Shown piece after piece: positions 1 to 7,516 of a DNA stretch of 64,000 nt. The position numbers were made by a program, and so were the translations under genes. The notes beneath the pieces were generated by a model, which did not search any database, was not told the DNA's origin, and was given only the letters and a program-made list of their open reading frames with translations. This stretch comes from Actinophytocola sp045807065 (lineage in GTDB: Bacteria > Actinomycetota > Actinomycetes > Mycobacteriales > Pseudonocardiaceae): the NCBI RefSeq assembly GCF_045807065.1, contig NZ_JBJMIE010000212.1, positions 19,705-83,704 on the forward strand, in the 5' to 3' direction. Within the stretch, counting starts at the first letter, position 1, and each line of letters starts with the position of its first letter.

Positions 1-1738
1 CGGCTCGGCCGGCCTGCCGGTGCCCGGCCTCGCGGTCCGCGTGGTCGACCCGGCCACCGGCGATGACCTGTCACCCGGTGAGGAGGGCGAGGTCCTGGTC
101 CGCGGCCCGAACCTGATGATCGGCTACCACGACCGCCCGGAGGCGTCGGACGACGCGCTGCGCGGCGGCTGGTACCGCACCGGCGACCTGGCGTGCCTGG
201 ACGCCGACGGCCACCTGCGGATCAACGGTCGCCTGGCCGAACTGATCACCACCGGCGGTGAACGTACCCACCCGGAGGAGATCGAGGCGGTCCTCCGCGC
301 GGTCCCCGGCGTGGCCGACGCCGCGGTGGTGGGCCGCCCGCACGAGGTGCTCGGCGAGATCCCGGTGGCGTTCGTGGCCCCCGGCCCGGCCGGCTTCGAC
401 CAGGACCGGGTACTGGCCGCCTGTTCGCGGGAACTGCCGAGGGCCAAGGTCCCGGTCGAACTGTTCGAGATCGACGCGGTACCGAGATCGCGTTCCGGCA
501 AGGTGGCCAGACACCGCCTGCACACCCTCCCGGCGAAGCTCCGCGCGGTCGGGGGCACCCACTACGAGCAGCTGTTCAGGCTGGACTGGACCCCGCTGCT
601 CGACCGCGGCGCGACGCGGGCGGCACCGCGGGTGGCCGAGTTCGGCGAGCAGGTCGACCGGCACGCGCCACTACCGGACCTGGTCGTCCTGCGCGCACCG
701 GCCGACGTGAGCATGGCCGGCGCCCTGGCCGTCGCCGAACAGATCACCACCTGGCTGACCCACCCGTGGCCACCCGGTGCGCGGCTGGCGTTGGTGACCA
801 CCACCGCGGTCAACACCTACCCGGGCGAACGGGTGGCCGGCCTGGGCGCCCCCGCGCTGTGGGGCCTGGCCACCGCGGCCCAGTCGGACGCGGACGGCCG
901 CCTGCTGGTGATCGACACGGACACCGCCCTGACCGCCGAAACCATTGCCACACTGGGTGCCCTGGACCGTCCGCGCCTGGCCGTCCGGGGCGGCATCCCA
1001 CTGGTGCCGCAGCTGGCGAGGGTGGGCACCGAGCAGACCGGCGGCGTGCGGTTGAGGCAGGCGGGCACCGTCCTGGTCACCGGCGGCACCGCCGGCCTGG
1101 GCAGGGAGCTGGCCAAACACCTGGTGACCGCGCACGGCGTGCGAAGCCTGTTGCTGACCACCCCTACCGGCCCGGGCACCCACCCCGACCACTTCACCCC
1201 CGACCCCCTGGCACGACCGGAGGTCACGGTCCGCACCGCCGCCGTGGACCACGCCGACCGCGCCGCTCTGGCCGCACTGCTCGCCGGGATCCCGAAAGAA
1301 GCCCCGCTGACCGCCGTGGTGCACGCCGCCGGCCTGGACCCCGGCGGCCTGCTGGCGACCGCGGTGGCGGAGGACCCCGCGGCGGCCCTGCACCGCAGGA
1401 TCACCCCGGCCGTGCACCTGCACGAGCTGACGACCGGTCTGGACCTGGCCGCCTTCGTCCTGGTCTCCACCGCGGGAGGCACCGCACCAGGCAACCTCCA
1501 CGCCGCGACGACGGCGGTCGACGCGTGCCTCGGCGCCATCGCCGGCATTCGCCACCTGACCGGTCAGCAGGCCCTGTCCCTGTCGGTGGGCGTGATCGGC
1601 GAGACGGGCCTGTCACCGCAGGAGGCCATGGCCATGTTCGACGCGGCCCTACGCGCCGGCGTACCCCGCCTGATCACCATGCGGCCTGTCGACGGTCGCA
1701 CCTCCGGTTCGCACGGCCCTTTCGTGGCACTGCCGTAG
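1..1738 (+). CDS. Adenylation-ketoreductase protein, 3' part (5' end outside window)
   Basis: The reading frame is open from the first bases, so the gene begins upstream. The first ~170 codons are the end of an AMP-binding domain: the YRTGDL core (about nt 173-190), a GRLAELI..GGERTHPEEIE core and the A10 lysine in SRSGKVARH. A PKS-type KR follows, with its structural subdomain (LFRLDWTPLL, PALWGLATAAQ) and the nucleotide-binding VTGGTAGLGRELAKHL. KR catalytic residues look lost: the motif Ser is kept (VSTAGG), but the Tyr position reads Leu (GNLHAATTAV) and the usual Lys reads Ala (ITPAVHLHEL). No carrier domain follows and the KR stops early. It could be a decaying A-KR module or a structural KR. 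Its start and partners are unseen. Confidence 0.75.
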   Translation, partial: GSAGLPVPGLAVRVVDPATGDDLSPGEEGEVLVRGPNLMIGYHDRPEASDDALRGGWYRTGDLACLDADGHLRINGRLAELITTGGERTHPEEIEAVLRAVPGVADAAVVGRPHEVLGEIPVAFVAPGPAGFDQDRVLAACSRELPRAKVPVELFEIDAVPRSRSGKVARHRLHTLPAKLRAVGGTHYEQLFRLDWTPLLDRGATRAAPRVAEFGEQVDRHAPLPDLVVLRAPADVSMAGALAVAEQITTWLTHPWPPGARLALVTTTAVNTYPGERVAGLGAPALWGLATAAQSDADGRLLVIDTDTALTAETIATLGALDRPRLAVRGGIPLVPQLARVGTEQTGGVRLRQAGTVLVTGGTAGLGRELAKHLVTAHGVRSLLLTTPTGPGTHPDHFTPDPLARPEVTVRTAAVDHADRAALAALLAGIPKEAPLTAVVHAAGLDPGGLLATAVAEDPAAALHRRITPAVHLHELTTGLDLAAFVLVSTAGGTAPGNLHAATTAVDACLGAIAGIRHLTGQQALSLSVGVIGETGLSPQEAMAMFDAALRAGVPRLITMRPVDGRTSGSHGPFVALP

Positions 1739-1945
1739 CGCGTCCTCGTGGCACCGCCGCAGCGCGTCGATGCCGAGTTCGACCAGCGCCCGGAGCGCCT
1801 GGTGCTGCACCACGATCTCGAACGCGTCGCCGGGTGGTCCGCCGCACACGATCAGCACGTGGTCCGTGCCCTCCTGGGTGATCGCCAACGGGCAGCCCTC
1901 GTTGATCACCACGTACGAGCGGACGAGCAGGCTGGTTCCCAACAT
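1649..1945 (-). CDS. Small actinobacterial hypothetical protein (98 aa)
   Basis: The ATG at 1945 has a good AGGAG ribosome-binding site seven bases upstream on the minus strand, so it is preferred over longer readings. The protein begins MLGTSLLVRSYVVINEGCPL and continues ITQEGTDHVLIVCGG and ALRALVELGIDALR. This resembles a small conserved actinomycete protein often seen near XRE/DUF397 genes; that is a recollection, not a search. Its C-terminal third (HEDALRQCHER onward) lies antisense to the end of the adenylation-KR gene, with about 90 bp of tail-to-tail overlap. A 21-bp tandem duplication (about 1724-1768) sits at the junction. Either gene may be truncated here. Function unknown. Confidence 0.5.
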   Translation of the reverse strand: MLGTSLLVRSYVVINEGCPLAITQEGTDHVLIVCGGPPGDAFEIVVQHQALRALVELGIDALRRCHEDALRQCHERAVRTGGATVDRPHGDQAGYAGA

Positions 1946-2185
1946 GTCTTCTCCTGGGTGTTCGTGCGGCGGTTCCTGGCGGAAGGAGTGGCGGTGGAAC
2001 CGGGAGCGGGGGATTCCCCCGGTTCCACCGCCTGACGGGTGCGGCCTGGCGCGGGACTCGAACAGGCCCGGCGACCCGTCGGCAGCCCGACCGGAACAGC
2101 CACGGTCGAGCGAGAACACGGCGTGCCGCGGCGCACCGAAAAGTCAGATCGATACACACAGCGTGTTGCCGAACCGCTCGTGTAT

Positions 2186-2272
2186 GTACCCATTGCGTAC
2201 CCGCTATCGTGTGTGACACCGCTGCTTTCAGGGGTAATAGTACAATGGGTACCCAGTATTAGTACCTGTACT
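2186..2272. promoter_or_regulatory. GTAC-rich dyads upstream of XRE regulator
   Basis: A perfect 10-bp inverted repeat GTACCCATTG (2186-2195) / CAATGGGTAC (2243-2252) is followed by AGTACctGTACT (2261-2272). The interval is AT-richer than its surroundings and lies just upstream of the XRE gene. It is a plausible promoter/operator for autoregulation. The rest of 1946-2339 shows nothing else I can support. Confidence 0.45.
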
Positions 2273-2339
2273 TTCGGGTGAATCTGCGACTGCTACTGTG
2301 CGTGATCAGTTCGCGTGGAAGATGACGGAGGTCTGGTTC

Positions 2340-3206
2340 ATGGCTCGTGGTCCGCTGCCGCCGCTGGTCTACAAGATCATGTGCGGTCGCAAGCTGGAGG
2401 CTGCTCGGGAACGCGTGCAGCTGTCCCAGGACGACGTGTCCAAGCGACTCGGGTGGTCACAGCAGAAGGTCGCGAACGGCGAGACCGCGGTGAGCGCGGT
2501 GAACCGGCGTGACCTGGAGCTGCTGCTGGACGTGTACGGCGTCGACGGTGCCGCACGCGGTGAGTACTTCGAGCTGGCCGACCTCGCTCGCAAGCAGCTG
2601 CCTCGCCGCAAGGGGACCCTGCGCAGCAAGTTCGAGGGCATCATGCGGCAGGTGGTCGACATGGAGTTCAGCGCGACCACGACCTGGCGGCACAACAGCA
2701 TGGTGATCCCAGGAATGCTGCAGACCGAGGAGTACATGCGCTACCTGTTCCGCGCCTACCGCCCGTCATGGCCGGCGGATGAGATCGAGCGAGGTGTCGA
2801 AAGACGCCTCGGGCGGCAGGCCGCGCTGGCCAACACCGACCAGCAGTTCTGGTTCGTCGTCCATGAGGCAGCCCTGCGCTCCCTGGAGGGCATCGACGGC
2901 GGGAACTCGGTTCTGCGAGGTCAGGCGCGAGTGCTGCTCGACGCCATCGACCGGCCCAACGTCGAGCTACAGGTCGCCCCGTTCCGGCACGGCTACTACC
3001 CAGGCCAGGAAGAGACCTATGTGATCTTCGGGTTTGACACAGAACCCGCTGTCCGGGTGACGTACGTTGAGAAGTACGACGGAGGCGACATCCTGCACGA
3101 CGAGAAGAACCTCGCGAGGTTCACGACGTTCTGGGAACACCAGCGGGTTCACGCCCTTGGACCGGAGCAGACCCGCCCGTTCCTGCGGGAGCTGTCGCAG
3201 CCCTGA
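2340..3206 (+). CDS. XRE-family regulator with DUF5753-type C-terminal domain
   Basis: A 288-aa cytoplasmic protein. An N-terminal Cro/CI helix-turn-helix (LEAARERVQLSQDDVSKRLG, then WSQQKVANGE) lies at about residues 17-60. A long C-terminal domain follows with the PGMLQTEEYMR motif and a late QVAPFRHGYYPGQEETYVIF segment, typical of DUF5753. The ATG at 2340 has GGAGG eight bases upstream; an in-frame GTG at 2298 lacks a comparable site. It lies immediately upstream of a DUF397 gene. In actinomycetes such HTH/DUF397 pairs act in development and antibiotic control, with the small partner binding or modulating the HTH protein. The GTAC dyads upstream suggest autoregulation. Confidence 0.85.
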   Translation: MARGPLPPLVYKIMCGRKLEAARERVQLSQDDVSKRLGWSQQKVANGETAVSAVNRRDLELLLDVYGVDGAARGEYFELADLARKQLPRRKGTLRSKFEGIMRQVVDMEFSATTTWRHNSMVIPGMLQTEEYMRYLFRAYRPSWPADEIERGVERRLGRQAALANTDQQFWFVVHEAALRSLEGIDGGNSVLRGQARVLLDAIDRPNVELQVAPFRHGYYPGQEETYVIFGFDTEPAVRVTYVEKYDGGDILHDEKNLARFTTFWEHQRVHALGPEQTRPFLRELSQP

Positions 3207-3232
3207 CTGCACGCACCGAGAGGAACGACCAG

Positions 3233-3490
3233 ATGACCAGCTCCCACGGACGATGGGTATGGCGGAAGTCCAGCTTCAGCCAGGGCAACACCAACTCCGA
3301 CTGCGTCGAGGTGGGCCAGTGGCGGAAGTCGACCTACAGCGAGGGTAATGGCAACTCCTCCTGCGTCGAGGTCGCCTGGACCTCACCCGTCATCGCCCTG
3401 CGGGACTCGAAGAACCCGGATGGCGGGATGCTCACCGTCCCCACGTCCGGATGGCACGAGTTCCGCGCGTCGATCACGTCAGGCGTGTAG
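3233..3490 (+). CDS. DUF397 protein with duplicated N-terminal motif
   Basis: An 85-aa partner of the preceding XRE regulator, 26 bp downstream with an AGAGGAACG ribosome-binding site. DUF397 normally has one WRKSSxSxxN..CVEVA motif followed by VxxRDSKxPDGxxLxxxxxxW. Here the first motif occurs twice in tandem: WRKSSFSQGNTNSDCVEVG and WRKSTYSEGNGNSSCVEVA. One copy of IALRDSKNPDGGML and a terminal GWHEFRASI follow. The protein is therefore about one motif longer than usual. It is probably a small regulatory cofactor; the effect of the duplication is unknown. Confidence 0.85.
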   Translation: MTSSHGRWVWRKSSFSQGNTNSDCVEVGQWRKSTYSEGNGNSSCVEVAWTSPVIALRDSKNPDGGMLTVPTSGWHEFRASITSGV

Positions 3491-3570
3491 CAGCCACCAT
3501 GCCGTCCAGTGCCCCCGGCGTGCGGGCGCATACATAGCCCGATCGGTCGGTGTCGCCGCGGACGTCGAAC

Positions 3571-3589
3571 TGGGCATTTTTTGGGCATT
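3571..3589. promoter_or_regulatory. Tandem TGGGCATT direct repeat in promoter of three-gene operon
   Basis: Two copies of TGGGCATT start 11 bp apart (3571-3578 and 3582-3589), one helical turn, about 17 bp before the ATG at 3606. This looks like an activator or repressor site; no known consensus was recognised. Confidence 0.3.
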
Positions 3590-3605
3590 GTGGTTCACTC
3601 AATCC

Positions 3606-4514
3606 ATGCCCAGAAAAAGCCCAGCAGTGGACGGGGTGGTCGCGGGCGTGCAGCGGCTGCTCAGGCGTGGGTTGCCGGTGACCCCGACGGGCGCGGACGC
3701 AGTGCTGCTGGACCTGCGCGGTGTCGTCGCACGGGCGGTTGACCCGGCTGACGCGTCGAGCAGGACGGCCGCGCTGGACGGCACTCTGCGGGGGCTGCTG
3801 GCCCGTTTCGACGATGCTCGTTACGCGCCTGCGGTGCGCGCGTTGTTCGGGTTGCCACCGGCCGAGCCGGGATTGAACCTCACCCTCCGGCGCGAACTCG
3901 CCGCGGAGGCGGCGGGACACGAGGTCCACCACTTCCGCAAGCGGATCGAGCCGAAACTGGTCGAGAAGGTCGCCTGGGAACTGCTGTCCGACGCCGACCG
4001 GTTCACCCGCTCAACGTTGATCGCCCCACGGCTGGCCCCGGCCACCACGCGGCAGCCGGTCCCGGCCGACCCGTTCGCCTGGGAGGTCGCCGAGCACGAG
4101 GAGCAGCTGAGCCGGATTTGGTCGGTGCTCTACGCGGCCCGAGCCGAACTGTTGGCCGTCGAGCGGCTGATCAGTCTGGAGGCCGGCCGGACGAGCATCA
4201 TCATCGCCGCGGTCACCGCGGCCTGGCGGTGGGCAGTCGCCCGCGCCGAGGCGACCAGCTACACCACCGCATTCGCCCTGGAAGCCGACATCGGGCCGGC
4301 GGAACTGGTCGCACTGGCCGGCTGGACCCCGGTCCTGACCCCGGCACAGGCTTCCCGGCTTGTCGAAGCCGCCGCGGGCGGCGCCAGTCGGGAGCAGTTC
4401 GTGGCCGCCCTGCACGGCGAGACCGAGCTGGGCAACACCTGGGTCAACGGGTTCCTCACGCGGTCGACATCCTCCCGACACAGCATCAAGCACGAGAACG
4501 GATCAACCCTGTGA
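3606..4514 (+). CDS. Uncharacterised helical protein, first gene of NTPase/aaRS-like operon
   Basis: A 302-aa protein with no domain I recognise. It is largely alpha-helical and charged, rich in Ala, Arg and Glu, with no signal peptide or membrane segment. Segments such as EVHHFRKRIEPKLVEKVAWEL and WRWAVARAEATSYTTAFALE suggest helical bundles. The ATG at 3606 is taken because the open frame upstream overlaps DUF397 and the promoter repeats. The stop overlaps the next gene's start by 4 bp (GTGA), so translation is probably coupled to the P-loop NTPase. The shared operon suggests a common, possibly RNA-related, job with the aaRS-like protein; that is inference. Confidence 0.7.
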   Translation: MPRKSPAVDGVVAGVQRLLRRGLPVTPTGADAVLLDLRGVVARAVDPADASSRTAALDGTLRGLLARFDDARYAPAVRALFGLPPAEPGLNLTLRRELAAEAAGHEVHHFRKRIEPKLVEKVAWELLSDADRFTRSTLIAPRLAPATTRQPVPADPFAWEVAEHEEQLSRIWSVLYAARAELLAVERLISLEAGRTSIIIAAVTAAWRWAVARAEATSYTTAFALEADIGPAELVALAGWTPVLTPAQASRLVEAAAGGASREQFVAALHGETELGNTWVNGFLTRSTSSRHSIKHENGSTL

Positions 4515-5122
4515 GCACCACAGCGACCAATCCCGTCCTGACCGCGGCCCTGGCGGAGGCGGCAGCCGGTGTCCCGCGCCGCTACGTCATCACCGGTGGC
4601 CCGTCCTCGGGCAAGGACGACCTGATCGCCGCGATCCACGCCGCTGGCATCCCGTGCATGGCCGAGGAACCGGGCCGGCAGATCTACCGCGAGCACCGCG
4701 AAAGGCTGGGCCGGCACCTGCGCCGCGAGGACCGGCGCGAGTACTCCTTGGAAGTGTTGAAGGCGTTCATCGCCGAGTACACCGCGCACAAGCACGGGAT
4801 CCGGTTCTACAACCGCGGAATCCCCGACGGCTACGGCTGGGACGCGTTCTTCGGACTGGGCCCCACTCCGCAGCTGGAGGAGGCCACCCGGCTTTACCGC
4901 TACGAACAGGTCTTCGTGCTCGACCCGTTGGACACCTTCGAGGACCCCGACGACATCGTCTGGGCCAAGGACCGCGAGATTCGCCGCGTCCACGAACTGA
5001 TCGTGCAGGGCTACTACGACGCCGGCTACGAGCCGGTGTTCGTCGCCCCCGACGCCGCAACCGCGCGGTTGGACTTCATCTGCTCGAACCTGCGCCTGCC
5101 CAAACCCAGCCGAGGAGCGTGA
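4511..5122 (+). CDS. P-loop NTPase (AAA_28-like)
   Basis: A 203-aa protein with an N-terminal Walker A motif GGPSSGKD (residues 29-36) after a short helix and a YVITGG strand. It then has EEPGRQIYREH, YNRGIPDGYGWDAF and YRYEQVFVLDPLDTFEDPDD, the pattern of small AAA_28-type predicted NTPases or nucleotide kinases. The GTG start at 4511 overlaps the previous stop, and the next gene starts 6 bp after the stop, so the three genes form a tight operon. It may be a nucleoside/nucleotide kinase or an NTP-driven partner of the aaRS-like protein. The substrate cannot be read from the sequence. Confidence 0.75.
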   Translation: MSTTATNPVLTAALAEAAAGVPRRYVITGGPSSGKDDLIAAIHAAGIPCMAEEPGRQIYREHRERLGRHLRREDRREYSLEVLKAFIAEYTAHKHGIRFYNRGIPDGYGWDAFFGLGPTPQLEEATRLYRYEQVFVLDPLDTFEDPDDIVWAKDREIRRVHELIVQGYYDAGYEPVFVAPDAATARLDFICSNLRLPKPSRGA

Positions 5123-5128
5123 CCCGCG

Positions 5129-6634
5129 TTGTTCCGCAACGGAAAACCCGGCACACCCGGGTTGCTGCTCTCCCCGAACAGCGTGTTGGCCAACGCACTG
5201 CTGCGCTCGATCGACATCCTGCGCCCCCGCGTCCTCGCGGCCCGACCGGACCGGATCGAGTTCGTCGTCGGCACCCAGATCAACGGCGCCCCGCACCTCG
5301 GGACGAACCTGGTCCAGACCGCGGCGTTCCTGCTCGCGAAGATCGCGCGCCGCGAGTTCTCGATCGATACGGTGGTGCGGTTCGGCGCCTTGGACAACGC
5401 GCCTCACGACGTGGTGCTCGACCCTGAAACCCATAGCGCCTACCAGCAGACCTACTACCACGCCCTCGGCAAAGACAAGATCAGCGAGCTGATCGAGGGC
5501 TACTACCGGGCGTTTTTCGACTTGCTGTCCGAGGCCACGGACACCGACTACATGATCGAGACCTATACCGACCAACAAGCCAGCCCCGGCTTCCGTGCCG
5601 AGTTCCTGCGCACACTGGAGCGCCTGGAGGACATCCGCTGGTGGATGGCGCCGTCGCACGGTGTGGTCCACGTCCGCCTCCCTTGCCCGGACTGCGGCTG
5701 GGCGGAGAAACGCGCCGACCGAACCAAACTCGGCCACCTCGACGAGGACGGTGCCACCTTCACCGCGGTCTGTCTCGACCACGGCCCTTACGAGGCGCAC
5801 ATCGACCCGGAAGACGACCAGCCCTACGTCGACCTGGCCACCCTTTATCGCAACCTGATCAAGGAACGCGCACTAGGGCGCGACAACAGCACGCTGCACG
5901 TGATGCTGAAGGGCGGCGACTGGACCTTCGGCTGCCAACTCGTCGACGGCGCACTCGCCGCGCTGGGCACCCCGCCGACACGGATGCCGTCGAGGATCTT
6001 CACACCCCAGGTACTGGCCCCGACCGGGGCGAAACTCTCGAAGTCACTGCTGCGCGAACGTGGCCGCGACGCTCTGCCCGCTGAGATCGAACCCTGGATG
6101 CTCGACACCACCGCGTGGCCCGGCGATGTCGACAACTACGTCGACGCCCTGGTCTGGCTGGTCGGTGAACTGCTCACCGACCCCAAACACTTCTTCCGCT
6201 CGTTCACCGTCAAGGAACTCGGCCGACTCATGAGCGCCCGTCCCACCGAAGCCGTCGTCCGTGCCCACGAGATGGGCATCTACAAGCGCTACTTCGATCT
6301 CATCGCCACCGGCCGCAAGACGACCGAGATCCGCGTCAACGACTCCAGCCGCAGAAAGATCAGGGTGGGTTCGCTGATCCGGTTCCGCTGCCAGGGCGAC
6401 GAAGTCCTCACCCGAGTCACCCGGATCGCGCGCTACGCGAACTTCGACGACATGTTCGCCCATGAAACCGTCGCCTCGGTCAACCCGTTGGCGACCAGGG
6501 AAGAACAACTGAACAACATCCGTCAGATCTATCCTCCCGAACGCGAAGCCCTCGGCGTCGTCGCGATCGGCATCGAACTCGTCGATCACGTCGGTCGCGT
6601 AGCGGGATCGGCGGATCAGGCGTCCCCAACGTGA
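5129..6634 (+). CDS. Class I aminoacyl-tRNA-synthetase-like protein with C-terminal ASCH domain
   Basis: A 501-aa protein. It has a class I aaRS signature: a HIGH-like motif HLGTN at residues 56-60 and a KMSKS-like KLSKS at 302-306. Between them is a zinc-ribbon-like element (CPDC at 186-189, later CLDHG). The layout most resembles class I lysyl-tRNA synthetase, but the anticodon-binding part is missing. From about residue 382 (GIYKRYFDLIATGRKTTEIR) it becomes an ASCH domain, a PUA-like RNA-binding fold. The start is a TTG with GAGGAG 11 bp upstream. It could be an orphan synthetase paralogue that charges an RNA or small molecule, a nucleotidyltransferase, or a resistance factor. Aminoacylation is inferred from motifs only. 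Confidence 0.75.
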   Translation: MFRNGKPGTPGLLLSPNSVLANALLRSIDILRPRVLAARPDRIEFVVGTQINGAPHLGTNLVQTAAFLLAKIARREFSIDTVVRFGALDNAPHDVVLDPETHSAYQQTYYHALGKDKISELIEGYYRAFFDLLSEATDTDYMIETYTDQQASPGFRAEFLRTLERLEDIRWWMAPSHGVVHVRLPCPDCGWAEKRADRTKLGHLDEDGATFTAVCLDHGPYEAHIDPEDDQPYVDLATLYRNLIKERALGRDNSTLHVMLKGGDWTFGCQLVDGALAALGTPPTRMPSRIFTPQVLAPTGAKLSKSLLRERGRDALPAEIEPWMLDTTAWPGDVDNYVDALVWLVGELLTDPKHFFRSFTVKELGRLMSARPTEAVVRAHEMGIYKRYFDLIATGRKTTEIRVNDSSRRKIRVGSLIRFRCQGDEVLTRVTRIARYANFDDMFAHETVASVNPLATREEQLNNIRQIYPPEREALGVVAIGIELVDHVGRVAGSADQASPT

Positions 6635-6704
6635 GTCTGAAAATCCGTGTCACCAACAAGACTGGGGTGAACAGGGGGTCCCTCCGGGTACGAAGAGGGG
6701 TGCG

Positions 6705-7514
6705 GTGACCGGTAAGGCCGGACGTACCGTCATCTCCGTGAACACGCGAGTGAACAGCAGCCCAGAAGCCTGGGTGCGTAGGTTCCACCCGGCGAACAAG
6801 AACGCGCCGGTCGTGTTGTGCCTGCCGCACGCGGGTGGCTCGGCGAGTTACTTCTACCCGATGTCCGACACACTCTCACCCTGGGTCGACGTCCGGACGG
6901 TGCAGTACCCGGGCCGTCAGGACCGGCGTGCCGAACGGTGCGTCGACAGCATCCCGGAGCTGGCCGACGCGATCTTCGTCGCCCTGACCAAGGCCGACCC
7001 ACTGGTCCTCTTCGGACACAGTATGGGCGCGACGGTCGGCTTCGAACTGGCCCGCAGGCTGACCGCGGCCGGCAGACCGCCCGCGGCACTGATCGTCTCG
7101 GCGAGAACCGCGCCGGCGCGCAATGTCGACCACGGTGTGCACCGGCTGCCGGACGCCGGTGTGGTGGCCGAGCTGGCCAAGCTCAACGGCACCTCCGGGG
7201 TGCTCCTCGAGGACGTGGAGCTGCTGTCGATGATCCTGCCGGCGATCCGGGCCGACTACCGCGCGGTGGAGACCTACCACTGCGCGCCGGGCGTCACGGT
7301 GCCGTGTCCGATCGTCGCGCTGACCGGGGATGCCGATCCGAAGACCAGCATCGCCGACGCGCGGGCGTGGGCCGCGCACACCACGGGTGACTTCGAGCTG
7401 GAGGTGTTTCCCGGTGGCCACTTTTACCTGCAGGACAACGAGAACCGGAGCGCCGTCGCCGCGGCGGTACGCGAGGTGGCCGACGGCGCGGCGCGCCGGG
7501 CACTGTCCGCGTGA
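6705..7514 (+). CDS. Type II thioesterase (editing alpha/beta hydrolase)
   Basis: A 269-aa alpha/beta hydrolase of the stand-alone thioesterase family that clears misprimed acyl groups from PKS/NRPS carrier domains. The nucleophile elbow GHSMG is at residues 104-108. The catalytic Asp lies in LTGDADPKTS and the His in GGHFYL near the C-terminus. LPHAGGSASYF near the N-terminus is the oxyanion-hole region typical of the family. The GTG at 6705 has an AGAGGGG site; a second GTG at 6738 is possible. It ends 2 bp before the convergent LAL regulator. Its presence supports a synthase nearby, most of which must lie upstream of the window. Confidence 0.92.
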   Translation: MTGKAGRTVISVNTRVNSSPEAWVRRFHPANKNAPVVLCLPHAGGSASYFYPMSDTLSPWVDVRTVQYPGRQDRRAERCVDSIPELADAIFVALTKADPLVLFGHSMGATVGFELARRLTAAGRPPAALIVSARTAPARNVDHGVHRLPDAGVVAELAKLNGTSGVLLEDVELLSMILPAIRADYRAVETYHCAPGVTVPCPIVALTGDADPKTSIADARAWAAHTTGDFELEVFPGGHFYLQDNENRSAVAAAVREVADGAARRALSA

Positions 7515-7516
7515 GC

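Noticed and set aside
2047..2075. tRNA-like sequence GGGACTCGAAC
   Set aside because: Looks like the T-loop of a tRNA on the minus strand, but the T stem does not pair and no acceptor or anticodon arm is present.
4259..5800. 513-codon open frame on the minus strand
   Set aside because: Antisense to the NTPase and aaRS-like genes, with no recognisable motif.
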